Assembly: GCA_031272985.1 (NCBI GenBank)
Contig: JAISSU010000024.1
Location: forward strand, 88,285-152,284
Direction: 5' to 3'
DNA: 64,000 nucleotides
DNA from: Lachnospiraceae bacterium
Lineage (GTDB): Bacteria; Bacillota; Clostridia; Lachnospirales; Lachnospiraceae
The notes beneath the pieces were generated by a model. That model did no database searches. It saw only the letters and a program-made list of their open reading frames with translations, and was not told where the DNA came from. The position numbers were made by a program, and so were the translations under genes. This document shows, one piece after another, positions 16,397-25,803 of this stretch (positions within the stretch are counted from its first letter, which is position 1; each line of letters begins with the position of its first letter).

Positions 16397-16903
16397 CTAA
16401 CGTTTTTCGGTCAAAACCATGCTCATGCTTCTCCCCTCGAGCTTCGCCGGTTTCTCAATACTCGCAACATCAGAAAGCAATCCCGCAAAATCATCCAAAA
16501 TATGCTTACTCTGCTGTGCATGCGCCATTTCCCTTCCTCGGAATCTAAGAGTTACTTTCACCTTATTTCCCTTGGTCACAAACTTTCTCGCGCTATTCAC
16601 CTTTGTCTGGAGGTCATTGTCGTCAATATTGGGAGAGAGACGCACCTCCTTGATCTCAACGATTTTCTGCTTTTTACGGGCTTCTTTTTCTTTACGTGCC
16701 AGTTCGTATTTGTACTTTCCATAGTCAATAATCTTACAAACAGGCGGCGTCGCCTTTGGAGCAATCTTAACCAAATCCAATTCCGCATCCAATGCCAGCT
16801 TCATCGCATCCTTGGCAGACATAATGCCAAGCTGCTCGCCGTTTTCTCCGATCAGGCGAACCTCTTTGTCCCTGATTTGCTCATTAATCATTAAATCGCT
16901 TAT
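16397..16903 (-). CDS. infC: Translation initiation factor IF-3, likely AUA start
   Basis: IF-3 checks start-codon pairing on the 30S subunit. LMINEQIRDKEVRLIGENGEQLGIMS begins the N domain, and KEVRLSPNIDDNDLQTKVNSARKFVTKGNKVKVTLRFRGREMAH is the linker and C domain. AGGAGG lies nine bases before an in-frame ATA (16903), whereas the first ATG (16891) is 21 bases away. No ATG, GTG or TTG stands at the right spacing. IF-3 genes commonly use AUU as a non-canonical start for autoregulation, so an AUA start is plausible here. Confidence 0.93.
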   Translation of the reverse strand: MSDLMINEQIRDKEVRLIGENGEQLGIMSAKDAMKLALDAELDLVKIAPKATPPVCKIIDYGKYKYELARKEKEARKKQKIVEIKEVRLSPNIDDNDLQTKVNSARKFVTKGNKVKVTLRFRGREMAHAQQSKHILDDFAGLLSDVASIEKPAKLEGRSMSMVLTEKR

Positions 16904-16949
16904 AACCGTACACCTCCTAAATAAAAAATCAAGTGAATAGATACATACA

Positions 16950-17041
16950 GTCATCCACTCACTCAAAAAGGGCTCTTTCGCCCAGTTGATTCTTATTTAA
17001 CCGCCGGTCACGCAATTATGCCGAGGTGAGAGTGGATACTC
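16950..17041 (-). ncRNA. L20-type leader of infC-rpmI-rplT
   Basis: The leader starts GAGTATCCACTC, which can pair with GAGTGGATGACT at its end. Between them GGGCGAAAGAGCCC is followed by TTTTT, a short GC hairpin with a T-run. This layout (long-range stem plus terminator-like hairpin) matches the L20 leaders known upstream of infC in low-GC bacteria. The class is recalled by pattern; no covariance model was run. Confidence 0.6.
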
Positions 17042-17109
17042 TGCTTTGTTTTATCCGGTAAACAGACACAGGACTATGTATAACACATTATCATCCCTAT
17101 TGTCAAGCT

Positions 17110-17973
17110 TTATCTTTTATTTCCCATATTAAAGACTGCTAAGACCCCGGGACCCGTGTGACTCCCGATAACGGTTCCGATGTCATTAATCATGATATTA
17201 TCAACTCCGAGTCTTTCACGAACCAATGAAGCCACATAATTCGCATCATCAATACAGTCTCCGTGGGTAATCATTATTATATCATTATTCCATCCAATGC
17301 TCTGTTCCGCAGCCATATCTACTAATTTATGGAGGGATTTCTTGCGTCCCCTGCTCCTGCCGATAACCTGTAATTTCCCAGCGTCATCAACATGTATAAT
17401 CGGCTTAATCTGAATAAGCGAACCTACTATAGCCGTCGTCTTCGAGATACGTCCACCCCTGTGCAAATGATGGAGATCATCTACGGTGACATTATGACAA
17501 ACATGAAGTTTATTCTCCTCAACCCATTTCGCTATCTCATCAATCGTTTTACCCTCATTTTTCATCTTAAGGGCGTAAAAGAGTATCATCGCCTCGCCAA
17601 GGCACGCACAAAGTGTATCAATGACAATGATTTTCGCCTCCGGATAAGCTTCACTAAGCTCCTCTCCCGCAACAACCATGCTGTTTAATGTACCGCTCAA
17701 GCCGGAAGTAAAACCAAGATGCAAGATGTCTTTCCCTTCTTTTAGAATAGGCTCAAAAATAGCTTTTGCGTCCTCTGGATTCACCTGAGTAGTAACGCTT
17801 TGCTTTCCTTCCCTGAGTTTATTGAAGAATTCCTTTGGGGTAAGACCTTCTTTATCTACATATGTGACCCCGTCAATCGTGTACTTTAAAGGTACAACCA
17901 CTATTTTATTCTCATCAAGCCATTCCTTAGGAGCGTCTACAGTACTATTTACACTAATAATAAAATCTCTCAT
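17110..17973 (-). CDS. DegV-family fatty-acid-binding protein (FakB type)
   Basis: 287-aa DegV protein. The N-terminus DFIISVNSTVDAPKEWL, the lipid-binding loop TTQVNPEDA, LGFTSGLSGTLNSMVVA and the C-terminal IGTVIGSHTGPGVLAVFNMG are typical. Several DegV proteins are FakB subunits that hold a fatty acid for phosphorylation by FakA. No fakA lies nearby, so the partner and lipid are unknown. ACGGAGG precedes the ATG. Confidence 0.9.
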   Translation of the reverse strand: MRDFIISVNSTVDAPKEWLDENKIVVVPLKYTIDGVTYVDKEGLTPKEFFNKLREGKQSVTTQVNPEDAKAIFEPILKEGKDILHLGFTSGLSGTLNSMVVAGEELSEAYPEAKIIVIDTLCACLGEAMILFYALKMKNEGKTIDEIAKWVEENKLHVCHNVTVDDLHHLHRGGRISKTTAIVGSLIQIKPIIHVDDAGKLQVIGRSRGRKKSLHKLVDMAAEQSIGWNNDIIMITHGDCIDDANYVASLVRERLGVDNIMINDIGTVIGSHTGPGVLAVFNMGNKR

Positions 17974-18087
17974 AACAAACCTCCGTAGGTTTCAAACCCA
18001 ACCCTCAATGTACCTCGCTTATTGTAACACGCCTGATTCAAAGAGTAAACACTTAGAAAGTGTCATAATTTATCCATTTTTCATTAA

Positions 18088-18615
18088 TTATATATTTGTG
18101 CTTCCGAAACCTCCGTTTCTTTCCTTAGTAGAATCATCGTCAATTGTGAGTCCATAACTAAAGAAAATACCCTGCATAAAGCCGTCACCCACGGATAACG
18201 AAAGCACTTTTCCCTCATTAGAGTCATTGGTAAGCTTAACAAAAATATGTCCTTCATTGTCAGAGCCGTAATAGTCGCTGTCGATAATGCCTACGGTATT
18301 ATTAAGCTGAAGGCGGTATTTAAACCCGAGACCGCTGCGCGGAAAAAACTGCAGTACCCATTCCTCTTCCATCCAGGCCCTGATACCTGTGGGAATCTTA
18401 ATGGTCTGCCCCGGTTCAAGCTTAAATACAATGGGTGTAAAAAAATCATAGCCTGCGGATCCTTTCGTGGCACGTCTCGGCAGTTTTATTGCATCGTAGA
18501 TGGCTTTAATGGCGGCATCATTGGTTTCCCTGTATTTCGGAAAACAATCAATAAAATCCGATTTAAATTGCACATAACTGACTTTTTCAAATTTTGCGAT
18601 TCGTCTATTGGGCAT
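18088..18615 (-). CDS. dUTPase-family protein with N-terminal extension
   Basis: The five dUTPase motifs are recognisable: ATKGSAGYDF (1), FFPRSGLG (2), NTVGIIDSDYYG (3), GDGFMQGIFF (4) and RNGGFGSTN (5). An N-terminal extension of about 45 residues (KFEKVSYVQFKSDF...) precedes motif 1, and the total 175 aa exceeds the usual ~145. It probably hydrolyses dUTP to dUMP, keeping uracil out of DNA. It lies downstream of nrdDG, which fits nucleotide metabolism. The Asp of motif 3 is retained, so activity is likely. Confidence 0.85.
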   Translation of the reverse strand: MPNRRIAKFEKVSYVQFKSDFIDCFPKYRETNDAAIKAIYDAIKLPRRATKGSAGYDFFTPIVFKLEPGQTIKIPTGIRAWMEEEWVLQFFPRSGLGFKYRLQLNNTVGIIDSDYYGSDNEGHIFVKLTNDSNEGKVLSLSVGDGFMQGIFFSYGLTIDDDSTKERNGGFGSTNI

Positions 18616-18642
18616 AATTTATTCTGTCTCCTAAATATTTTT

Positions 18643-18668
18643 GGGCAGGGTGACCCCGCTTATACGAT
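18643..18668. repeat. Short GGG-hairpin-CCC...TAC element, copy A
   Basis: GGGCAGGGTGACCCCGCT then TATACGAT. Resembles 18694-18718 and 31649-31674. Lies between nrdG and the dUTPase gene. Confidence 0.5.
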
Positions 18669-18693
18669 GGTTATGATTTCATCTTTCGGTGAT

Positions 18694-18718
18694 GGGTCGG
18701 GTAACCCCACTCTACGAT
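18694..18718. repeat. Short GGG-hairpin-CCC...TAC element, copy B
   Basis: GGGTCGGGTAACCCCACT then CTACGAT, 51 bp after copy A and in the same orientation, with both halves of the stem varied. Confidence 0.5.
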
Positions 18719-18724
18719 TCATAT

Positions 18725-19213
18725 TTAAACATGCAAAGTGATTTCGCCTGTTTGTAACGTTTTTTTGACATCGATGACACGCTGGTTTGAGCTACCCTTC
18801 CAATGCAGATTATTGTCCTTGAATGCCTTTATAAACCTTCCGTCCACGACTACATCCGAGAGTTTCACAGCCTCGAATGAGGCAACATCCTCCCATTTGC
18901 TACCTGTGTAAAGCCAGATGGTCTTATCGGGGAATTTTTCTTTGATTTCCTTTGCTAAAGCTGCTATTTCTACGGCGTTTCCGTCATATAATGGATCACC
19001 GCCCGAAAAAGTCACGCCGTTTACGTAGTCTTTTTCAAGTTCCGCGAATATTTCATCTTTAGCCGCGCAGTCAAAAAGCAGGCCTCCAAAAGGATCCCAG
19101 GTCACGGGATTATGGCAGCCGGGACACGCATGGACGCATCCCGACACCCAAAGAACTACTCTTAAGCCGTCTCCGTTGAGCATATCATCTTTTGTTATAT
19201 TGTGGTAACGCAT
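18725..19213 (-). CDS. nrdG: Anaerobic ribonucleotide reductase activase
   Basis: Radical SAM activase that installs the glycyl radical on NrdD. The cluster motif is CVHACPGCHNPVTWDP (CxxxCxxC) near residue 27, followed by VTFSGGDPLYDGNAVEIAAL, the SAM-binding GGDP. 162 aa is the usual size. It starts two bases after the nrdD stop. Confidence 0.96.
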   Translation of the reverse strand: MRYHNITKDDMLNGDGLRVVLWVSGCVHACPGCHNPVTWDPFGGLLFDCAAKDEIFAELEKDYVNGVTFSGGDPLYDGNAVEIAALAKEIKEKFPDKTIWLYTGSKWEDVASFEAVKLSDVVVDGRFIKAFKDNNLHWKGSSNQRVIDVKKTLQTGEITLHV

Positions 19214-19215
19214 AC

Positions 19216-21348
19216 TTACATACTTTTCCTTTCGGCGATTTCTGCCATTTTAGCGGCATTAAGGCGTGTGTCGCCCTTTACACGGGAATAGGACAGATAT
19301 CCGTTCATGCGGTCGATCTTTGTAAGATTCGAGCTCCCGCAATTCGGGCATACGTCCATAGATAGCTCCTCGTGTCCGCAATCGTCGCAGTATGCAAGCG
19401 ACAGATTAACCCCTTCATAAAATCCAAGCTTCATCGCGCGTCTGACCAAAGACTTAATAGCCTCTCGATTATAGCTTATCGGGTATTTAACATATTGTAT
19501 TTTCCCACCGTTACTTAAGTTCCAGAATCTACCTTCCAAATCCTGCTTTTCAATCGGCGTAATATCTTCGGTCACATGACAGTGGAAGCTGTTGCTGACG
19601 TATTCTCGGTCGGATACATTTTCAATGATGCCATATTTCTTTCTGAACTGCTGAACCTGCAAACCGCACAGACTCTCAGCCGGCGTACCATAGATGGCAT
19701 ATAATCTGCCGTCAATGGCTTTATATTCGGTAATTTTATCATTGATATGGCGCAATGTTTCCAATGCGAAAACCCCGTCTTCGGCAATACTCTTTTTATT
19801 GTGTAACTGCTGTAATTCATTCAGAGCCGTAATACCATATGAAGCAGTAGCCGAAGCTAATAACGGCTTAATCTTATCGTAGAGTCCTAAGTGCCCACCG
19901 TAGAACCCTCCCTCGCAGTAGGCAAGGGGATTAGTGGAAGCTTTCATCTCCCCCAAATACTCAAATGTGCGAAGGTGAAGCCTCCTGATGAGCTCCAGGT
20001 AGTAATCCAGCACCTCAAAGAAATCCTTTCCTTCCTGCTTCGCTTTTGCGTATATCATCGGCAAATGAAGACTAATCGCACCCACATTAAATCTACCGAC
20101 ATATACGGGCACATCATTCTCATCAGCGGGCTCTATACCGCCCCTCTCATACCATGGTGAAAGAAATGCGCGGCATCCCATGGGGCTGATAACCTTTCCG
20201 TATTTCTTATAGATACTCGCAACATAACCCTCTCCCGTAAGAGAAAGCCAATCCGGGTACATGGTCTTAGCTGAGCAGTCTATTCCCGCCTCAAACAGAT
20301 GCTCCATGGGTTTCCCGGGTCCGTGCAGGTTCTCGTCGTACAAGAATACAATTTTCGGGAATAACACCGGCTTTTTGTGTCCGGCTTTACCCTGGCCGTT
20401 CTTTCGCACTTCCAGAAGCTTTAACGTGGCTAACTGACCGTATTTACTCGTAGCCACACCTGCGGTAACGGTAATGAAGGGATAATCGCCTCGACTGGAG
20501 GATACGGAATTAAATTTATATTCCCACCCCTGGAAGCCCTGCTCCATTTCTTTTTCCAAATCTGTCCATGAGACCCTCTGAACCACATCCTCACTTAAAC
20601 CAAGTGAACGGTATTTAGCAAGGAGTTTATCATGCGACTTTTTCGCATAAGGTTCTAATATCTCATCAACGCTCGGTACAGTAAATCCGCCATACTGCTG
20701 AGAAGCGGCACTTAAAACAATGTCTCCTATTACATCAAAAGCAGTATCCAAAGTCTTCGGCTCATTGTACCAGAGATTCCCCATCTCGAAACCGCCGTCA
20801 AGTACGGATTTAACATCAAACAAGCAACAATTCATCGTGTCCCGTCTGGCTGACATATCGTGGATATAGATATAACCATCTCTCGCAGCCTGGACCTCTT
20901 CGACTGTCAGGAAAAACTTTTTATATAGTTCCTTATTCAATTCATTAAAAATCAGGCTCCGTTTCGTCGAAACAAGCGCACTGTCGGTATTACTGTTTTC
21001 CTTATCACCGATATACATGATGGACTGACTTTTTTTATACACATCATCCAGCATCAGAACAAAATCCTGTTTATAATTACGATAGTCTCTGTAGCTTTTA
21101 GCTACCGCGGGATTAACATTGTCCAATGCGCCCTCAACAATATTATGCATACGAGCAATAGGAATCTCAGCCAATCCCATAGTCTTTGCTTTATTCTCGA
21201 CAAAGCGGCATATAAACTGCAATTCCTCTTCCGTAAATTTTACAAGGACTCTGTTCGCGGATTTATTGACCGCAACAACAACCTTCTGAACATTAAAGTC
21301 CTCCTTCGTTCCATCCTTTTTGATAATCTTGATGTCTTTAATTTCCAT
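19216..21348 (-). CDS. nrdD: Anaerobic ribonucleoside-triphosphate reductase
   Basis: Class III reductase making dNTPs without oxygen. An N-terminal ATP-cone (VQKVVVAVNKSANRVLVKFTEEEL) is followed by the barrel. The C-terminal zinc site has CDDCGHEELSMDVCPNCG, and the glycyl-radical region is RMNGYLSYSRVKGDTRLN. Length 710 aa is normal. A promoter and NrdR-like box lie upstream. The strictly anaerobic enzyme supports an anaerobic host. Confidence 0.97.
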   Translation of the reverse strand: MEIKDIKIIKKDGTKEDFNVQKVVVAVNKSANRVLVKFTEEELQFICRFVENKAKTMGLAEIPIARMHNIVEGALDNVNPAVAKSYRDYRNYKQDFVLMLDDVYKKSQSIMYIGDKENSNTDSALVSTKRSLIFNELNKELYKKFFLTVEEVQAARDGYIYIHDMSARRDTMNCCLFDVKSVLDGGFEMGNLWYNEPKTLDTAFDVIGDIVLSAASQQYGGFTVPSVDEILEPYAKKSHDKLLAKYRSLGLSEDVVQRVSWTDLEKEMEQGFQGWEYKFNSVSSSRGDYPFITVTAGVATSKYGQLATLKLLEVRKNGQGKAGHKKPVLFPKIVFLYDENLHGPGKPMEHLFEAGIDCSAKTMYPDWLSLTGEGYVASIYKKYGKVISPMGCRAFLSPWYERGGIEPADENDVPVYVGRFNVGAISLHLPMIYAKAKQEGKDFFEVLDYYLELIRRLHLRTFEYLGEMKASTNPLAYCEGGFYGGHLGLYDKIKPLLASATASYGITALNELQQLHNKKSIAEDGVFALETLRHINDKITEYKAIDGRLYAIYGTPAESLCGLQVQQFRKKYGIIENVSDREYVSNSFHCHVTEDITPIEKQDLEGRFWNLSNGGKIQYVKYPISYNREAIKSLVRRAMKLGFYEGVNLSLAYCDDCGHEELSMDVCPNCGSSNLTKIDRMNGYLSYSRVKGDTRLNAAKMAEIAERKSM

Positions 21349-21453
21349 ATTACTTCCTCTTGATTGCCTTTCTTACTGCTTAATTTCTTCCCCCGCCCAC
21401 GCTATTACGCCAACACCACATCTGGTATGGCTTTTAATGCTTAACCGAAAAAA

Positions 21454-21469
21454 TAACTATATACGGTGT
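21454..21469 (-). promoter_or_regulatory. NrdR-box-like site upstream of nrdD
   Basis: Minus-strand ACACCGTATATAGTTA matches 12 of 16 positions of the NrdR consensus ACACWATATATWGTGT. It falls at the expected transcription start. No second box was found at the usual spacing. Confidence 0.45.
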
Positions 21470-21475
21470 CAATTA

Positions 21476-21504
21476 ATGGTAGCACTACGCAGGGAAAACG
21501 TCAA
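21476..21504 (-). promoter_or_regulatory. Promoter of nrdDG
   Basis: TTGACG (21499-21504), 17-bp spacer and TACCAT (21476-21481) on the minus strand, 128 bp before nrdD. The remaining bases of 21349-21633 hold no gene I can support. Confidence 0.5.
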
Positions 21505-21633
21505 TCAGATAAGCCATTAAAAAGTTACCAAAAAATCGATGATGAAAAGAATGAATTTTTGTAGAATATATCCTACTATTTTACTCGGATTTATGTGCTG
21601 AGATTTTCTTATTCAAGGAGTTTTTCATTATTA

Positions 21634-21673
21634 CAAAAACAAACCCGCCTCGCAAACATAAGCAAGACGGGCG
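21634..21673 (-). terminator. Terminator after the alanine symporter
   Basis: Minus strand: GCCCGTCTTGC pairs with GCGAGGCGGG (two mismatches) around a short loop, followed by TTTGTTTTTG. Confidence 0.75.
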
Positions 21674-21695
21674 AAAGGAACAGCAAAATGAGTGA

Positions 21696-23081
21696 TTATT
21701 TTTCAACAACCGGTACAGGTGTATCATCCTGAAGGTCAAGATTATTAATGTACTTATTTGTCTCCTTCATAATAACCCCAGATAACAGGAGCATCGCGAT
21801 AACGTTAGGAATAGCCATAAGTCCATTCAAAGTATCAGCTATGTCCCAAATCAACGTAAGCGAAATAATCGGGGCAAAACCAACCAATAATACATAGAGC
21901 GCACGATAAGGAATCAGAGCCTTTTTACCAAGGAGGTACTCTACGCAGCGCTCACCATAATAGGACCATCCTAATATTGTGGAGTATGCAAATGTGATTA
22001 TACCAACAGTCAAAATGATAGGTCCGAAAACCGGTATCTGCTGGAAGGCTTTAGATGTCATGACTCCGCCATTGGCAATGCCATCCATATTGATATCAGG
22101 ATTCTTCATGATAGTCGTAACAAGTACAAGACCGGTCATCAAGCATACAACAACTGTATCCCAGAAAGTACCTGTGGAAGAAACGAGTGCCTGGCGAACA
22201 GGATTACGCGTTCTCGCAGCCGAAGCAACCAGAGGCGCGGAGCCAAGTCCTGATTCATTCGAGAATAGACCCCTCGCAACACCATAACGCATAGCGAGCA
22301 TTATACCACTGCCAACCAAACCACCGGCGATGGATTTTACTTCGAAGAATGCGCTCTTACAAATAACTCCAATAGCCGGAATAATGAAATCATAGTTCAT
22401 TCCGAGAATAATCAAACAACCTAATACATAGAAAATAGCCATAAAGGGAACTAATTTTTCGCAAACGCTCGATATCGCTTTAATTCCGCCGAAAATAACA
22501 AGTGCCGTAACAGCGGCAAGCACGAGACCAACCGGCCATTTCGGGATATTAAAATTCTCGTTTGCGACTGTTGCTATAGCATTAACCTGTGTAGCATTTC
22601 CGATACCGAATGAAGCAAGTCCGCCGAATAAGGCGAATAGTATTCCGAGCCATTTTAGCTTCAAACCTCTCTCCAACGCATACATGGCACCGCCCTGCAT
22701 ACGTCCGTCGGGAGTCTTAACCCTGTACTTAACCGCTATTAAAGACTCCGCGTATTTAGTAGCAATTCCGAAAACACCTGTCAGCCAACACCACAGTACC
22801 GCACCCGGACCTCCGATAAAGATCGCGGTTCCGACACCGATGATATTTCCCGTACCGATCGTAGACGCAAGCGCGGTGGTCAAAGCCGCAAACTGGCTGA
22901 CCTCTCCTTCCGCATCCGGATCCTTTGCGACCGAAAGTTTAATGCCTTTTGTGATGGACTTAATCTGGATCCCCTTTGTGATAATGGTCAGATACACGTG
23001 CGTCGCCATTAAAAGGATGATCATCGGCCAACCCCAGACTACTCCATTAATGTAGCCATTAATTTTTCCCACTAATTCCAT
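21696..23081 (-). CDS. Sodium:alanine symporter (AGCS family)
   Basis: Multi-spanning amino acid carrier of 461 aa. GTGNIIGVGTAIFIGGPGAVLWCWLTG, FSNESGLGSAPLVASAARTRNPVRQALVS and GWSYYGERCVEYLLG are AGCS signatures, the last being the family C-terminal motif. It imports alanine or glycine with sodium. I start at ATG 23081 (GAAAGGAAG eight bases upstream); an upstream frame extension of 40 residues lacks a site and falls in the leader. Confidence 0.95.
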   Translation of the reverse strand: MELVGKINGYINGVVWGWPMIILLMATHVYLTIITKGIQIKSITKGIKLSVAKDPDAEGEVSQFAALTTALASTIGTGNIIGVGTAIFIGGPGAVLWCWLTGVFGIATKYAESLIAVKYRVKTPDGRMQGGAMYALERGLKLKWLGILFALFGGLASFGIGNATQVNAIATVANENFNIPKWPVGLVLAAVTALVIFGGIKAISSVCEKLVPFMAIFYVLGCLIILGMNYDFIIPAIGVICKSAFFEVKSIAGGLVGSGIMLAMRYGVARGLFSNESGLGSAPLVASAARTRNPVRQALVSSTGTFWDTVVVCLMTGLVLVTTIMKNPDINMDGIANGGVMTSKAFQQIPVFGPIILTVGIITFAYSTILGWSYYGERCVEYLLGKKALIPYRALYVLLVGFAPIISLTLIWDIADTLNGLMAIPNVIAMLLLSGVIMKETNKYINNLDLQDDTPVPVVEK

Positions 23082-23181
23082 ACTGTACTTCCTTTCTTCT
23101 AAAGTTTTGATACCGTTTTCCGCAAGTAAATTATTCAAAATAATTTTATCCTGCAGTTTTTTCTTCCAATATCTTGCTTTA

Positions 23182-23210
23182 ATACTACACAGAAAGTTCA
23201 CAATTTACAA
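23182..23210 (-). promoter_or_regulatory. Candidate promoter of the alanine symporter
   Basis: TTGTAA (23205-23210), 17 bp, TAGTAT (23182-23187) on the minus strand, leaving a leader of about 95 nt. Confidence 0.4.
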
Positions 23211-23276
23211 TCAATGTTAAAAATATGACTAATTTTCGGCAAAACGACGAAAATACTTTATCGATTTACCACTTTA

Positions 23277-24200
23277 TCAGGAGAAAGGCGTCCCGTATAA
23301 GTCAAAAGGCGTCACTTGGTAAACATAATAATTTAGCCAATTTGTATAAAGGTTATTCGCATGAGCTCTCCAGGTTAACAATGGTTTATTGTCCGGATTG
23401 TTCATCGGGTAGTAATTTCTGGGCAATTCAATAGGCAGTCCCTTACTGAGATCACGATTGTATTCCCTATCCAGAGTCATTCGGTCGTATTCAGGATGTC
23501 CTGTTACAAATATTCTGCGTCCTTCTTTTGCCATCATCAGATAAGCCCCTGCTTCATCCGATTGCGCCAGCACCGTTATTTCTTTGTTTTGTTCAAGCAA
23601 CTCAATCGGGACATCGGTGTGCCTCGAATGCGGGGCAAGAAAAACATCATCAAAACCTCGGACCAGAGGAATCTTCTTATTCAGCACCCTATGCCAGAAA
23701 ACTCCGAAGCGTTTTTCCGGGAGTGCCACTTTATTAATTCCATAATGATAATATAAAGCTGCCTGAGCACCCCAGCAAAGATGTAAGGTGGATGTCACGT
23801 TCGTGTTCGTCCATTCCATTATCTCCATTAATTCATCCCAGTAATCCACTTCTTCAAAAGGCATCTGCTCTACAGGTGCTCCGGTTATAATGAATCCGTC
23901 AAATTTCTGATCCTTTATTTCTCTGAACTTTTGGTAGAAACGGTTTAAATGGCTGGTTGGAGTGTTTTTCGATTCATGTTCCGAAACTGTTATGAAAAAC
24001 ACATCGACCTGCAATGGTGTATTTGATAATGACCTGAGGATTTGCAGCTCCGTATCCTCTTTTAACGGCATAAGGTTCAATAAACCTATTCTGATAGGTC
24101 TGATGTCCTGATGAGCAGCCCTGTGCTCATCCATCACGAATATATTTTCGCTCTCTAAAATTTCCCTTACGGGAAGATCATTTTGAACTCTAATTGGCAT
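23277..24200 (-). CDS. metA: Homoserine O-acetyltransferase, MetA type
   Basis: First committed step of methionine synthesis. PIRVQNDLPVREILESENIFVM is the MetA start, and LHLCWGAQAALYYHYGI holds the nucleophilic Cys. VTGHPEYDRMTLDREYNRDL holds the His and Glu of the active site. The specificity position in TGAPVEQM is Glu, which in this fold goes with acetyl-CoA; Gly goes with succinyl-CoA. That agrees with metY (O-acetylhomoserine sulfhydrylase) at 29234. GAGGAGG precedes ATG 24200. It lies 43 bp behind the AI-2E-family gene, probably in one transcript. Confidence 0.95.
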   Translation of the reverse strand: MPIRVQNDLPVREILESENIFVMDEHRAAHQDIRPIRIGLLNLMPLKEDTELQILRSLSNTPLQVDVFFITVSEHESKNTPTSHLNRFYQKFREIKDQKFDGFIITGAPVEQMPFEEVDYWDELMEIMEWTNTNVTSTLHLCWGAQAALYYHYGINKVALPEKRFGVFWHRVLNKKIPLVRGFDDVFLAPHSRHTDVPIELLEQNKEITVLAQSDEAGAYLMMAKEGRRIFVTGHPEYDRMTLDREYNRDLSKGLPIELPRNYYPMNNPDNKPLLTWRAHANNLYTNWLNYYVYQVTPFDLYGTPFS

Positions 24201-24243
24201 GATATACCTCCTCAATTTAGCCGAGCACAAGCCCGACACCCTA

Positions 24244-25803
24244 TTATTTTTTCTTCTTGAGAGATTTTAAGATTGATTTCACCCGACTCTCCCGCTTATT
24301 AACAGGTTCTTTTACATTTTCTTCGGAAGAACGGGCGCCCGGCATTCGATCGTCGGGGACATAAGAACCTTCGTCGGTGACAAAGCTCTTCGGGCGATAG
24401 TAACTCGAATCAACAGGCAAGTGCCTTTTTGCTAATTTTCCGTTAATAAATGTCTCCGCTAAATAGTAAAAAACAGCAAAAGCCGGAACTCCTAAGACCA
24501 TTCCCGGAAAACCAAAAAGTCCTCCGCCGAGCAAAATAGCAACAATAACCCAAAAGGCTGAAAGACCGGTTGAATCTCCGAGGATTTTAGGTCCTAATAT
24601 ACTTCCGTCAAATTGCTGAAGAAGGATTATGAAAATAATAAAATATATAGCCTTAACAGGATCAACGAGTAAGATCAGTATGGCACTGGAAATCGCTCCG
24701 AAATAAGGACCGAAAAACGGAATAACGTTAGTCACTCCGACCACCACACTGACCAAGATTGTATATGGCATCCTAAGTATCGAAAGACCAATAAAACACA
24801 GAATTCCTATTATTATTGAATCAATTACCTTTCCGAAAATAAATCCTCCGAAAATCTGATGACTTTTGTTCGTGATATGTAAAATGTTATTCGCGTTGCG
24901 AGGCTTAAAAACGGCATAAATTGTCTTTTTCGCCTGCATTGCGAAGCGCTCTTTTCCAAAAAGCAGGTAAACCGATACGAAAATACCTATTAGGAAGCTC
25001 GTAATTTCATTAATGAAGCTGATAATACCCGAAGTCAGATTCGTCATGAGTTTATTGGTCTCGGCAAGAACATCATTGCGAAGCCAGGACATAAATGTCT
25101 CGGTACCTTCATTAACAATAGTCGTGATTAATGCTCCAATTGTGGTTTCGTTATTTTGCATTTCGTTAATTTTATCCACCCAGTCATCCAATTGGTCAGG
25201 GAGTGTCACGACTAAATTCCTAATGCTTTTATATAATTCAGGTATAAGGAGGTTACACAATGCCACAATTAAAGCTATAAACAATAATAGAGCCGCAACC
25301 ACGCCGATAATACGTGATAGTTTCTTTGCGGTTTTGTCTTTCATATTCCTTTTAGCAAATGCCGGAAGAAGAATCTTATCCGCCCTATTAACAATAGGGG
25401 TCAACAGATACGCTATGACAAATCCATAAACCACGGGCTTAAGTACCTGATATACTTTCGAAAAGGCATCACTCACATTCGGGAGCTTTTGCAGCGCATA
25501 ATAAAAGGCAATACCTGCCGCAAGCACGAGAAAATAAGTAAACCCGCGGGTAAAATACTGTCTGATTCTGGATGGTCCGCTTTTTCCGAATTGGAGGTCG
25601 CGGTTATAGTATGCGTCAGAATTACCGCCGGATTCGTTTTCAGTCGTGTTATCTCCCGCCGCATTCTCATCATTCACTATTCTATTATCCGGTGTAGTAA
25701 TCGTAGTCTCGTTATCGCTGGTCAAAATGTCGCTCTCTTTGCATAATGTCATAGCCTTTGTAAGTTGCTTTTCAATTATAGACTTTGAAAGGCAGTACGT
25801 CAA
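24244..25803 (-). CDS. AI-2E-family (PerM/YtvI) membrane protein
   Basis: 519 aa. A polar, Asn/Glu/Ser-rich N-terminal ~80 residues precedes about eight membrane segments of the UPF0118/AI-2E family; GGFIFGKVIDSIIIGILCFIGLSILRMPY, VVGVTNVIPFFGPYFGAI and DGSILGPKILGDSTGLSAFWVIVAILLGGGLFG are characteristic. The tail is basic (VKSILKSLKKKK). Some members have been proposed to export AI-2 and others act as Na+/H+ antiporters, so function is open even though luxS is in the window. The start is uncertain: TTG 25803 overlaps the preceding stop (TTGA), while ATG 25752 has an AAAGG only two bases away. Confidence 0.85.
   Translation of the reverse strand: MTYCLSKSIIEKQLTKAMTLCKESDILTSDNETTITTPDNRIVNDENAAGDNTTENESGGNSDAYYNRDLQFGKSGPSRIRQYFTRGFTYFLVLAAGIAFYYALQKLPNVSDAFSKVYQVLKPVVYGFVIAYLLTPIVNRADKILLPAFAKRNMKDKTAKKLSRIIGVVAALLLFIALIVALCNLLIPELYKSIRNLVVTLPDQLDDWVDKINEMQNNETTIGALITTIVNEGTETFMSWLRNDVLAETNKLMTNLTSGIISFINEITSFLIGIFVSVYLLFGKERFAMQAKKTIYAVFKPRNANNILHITNKSHQIFGGFIFGKVIDSIIIGILCFIGLSILRMPYTILVSVVVGVTNVIPFFGPYFGAISSAILILLVDPVKAIYFIIFIILLQQFDGSILGPKILGDSTGLSAFWVIVAILLGGGLFGFPGMVLGVPAFAVFYYLAETFINGKLAKRHLPVDSSYYRPKSFVTDEGSYVPDDRMPGARSSEENVKEPVNKRESRVKSILKSLKKKK

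Noticed and set aside
16970..16983. Stand-alone terminator upstream of infC
   Set aside because: The 4-bp GGGC/GCCC stem with T5 is better read as part of the L20-type leader than as the end of another gene.
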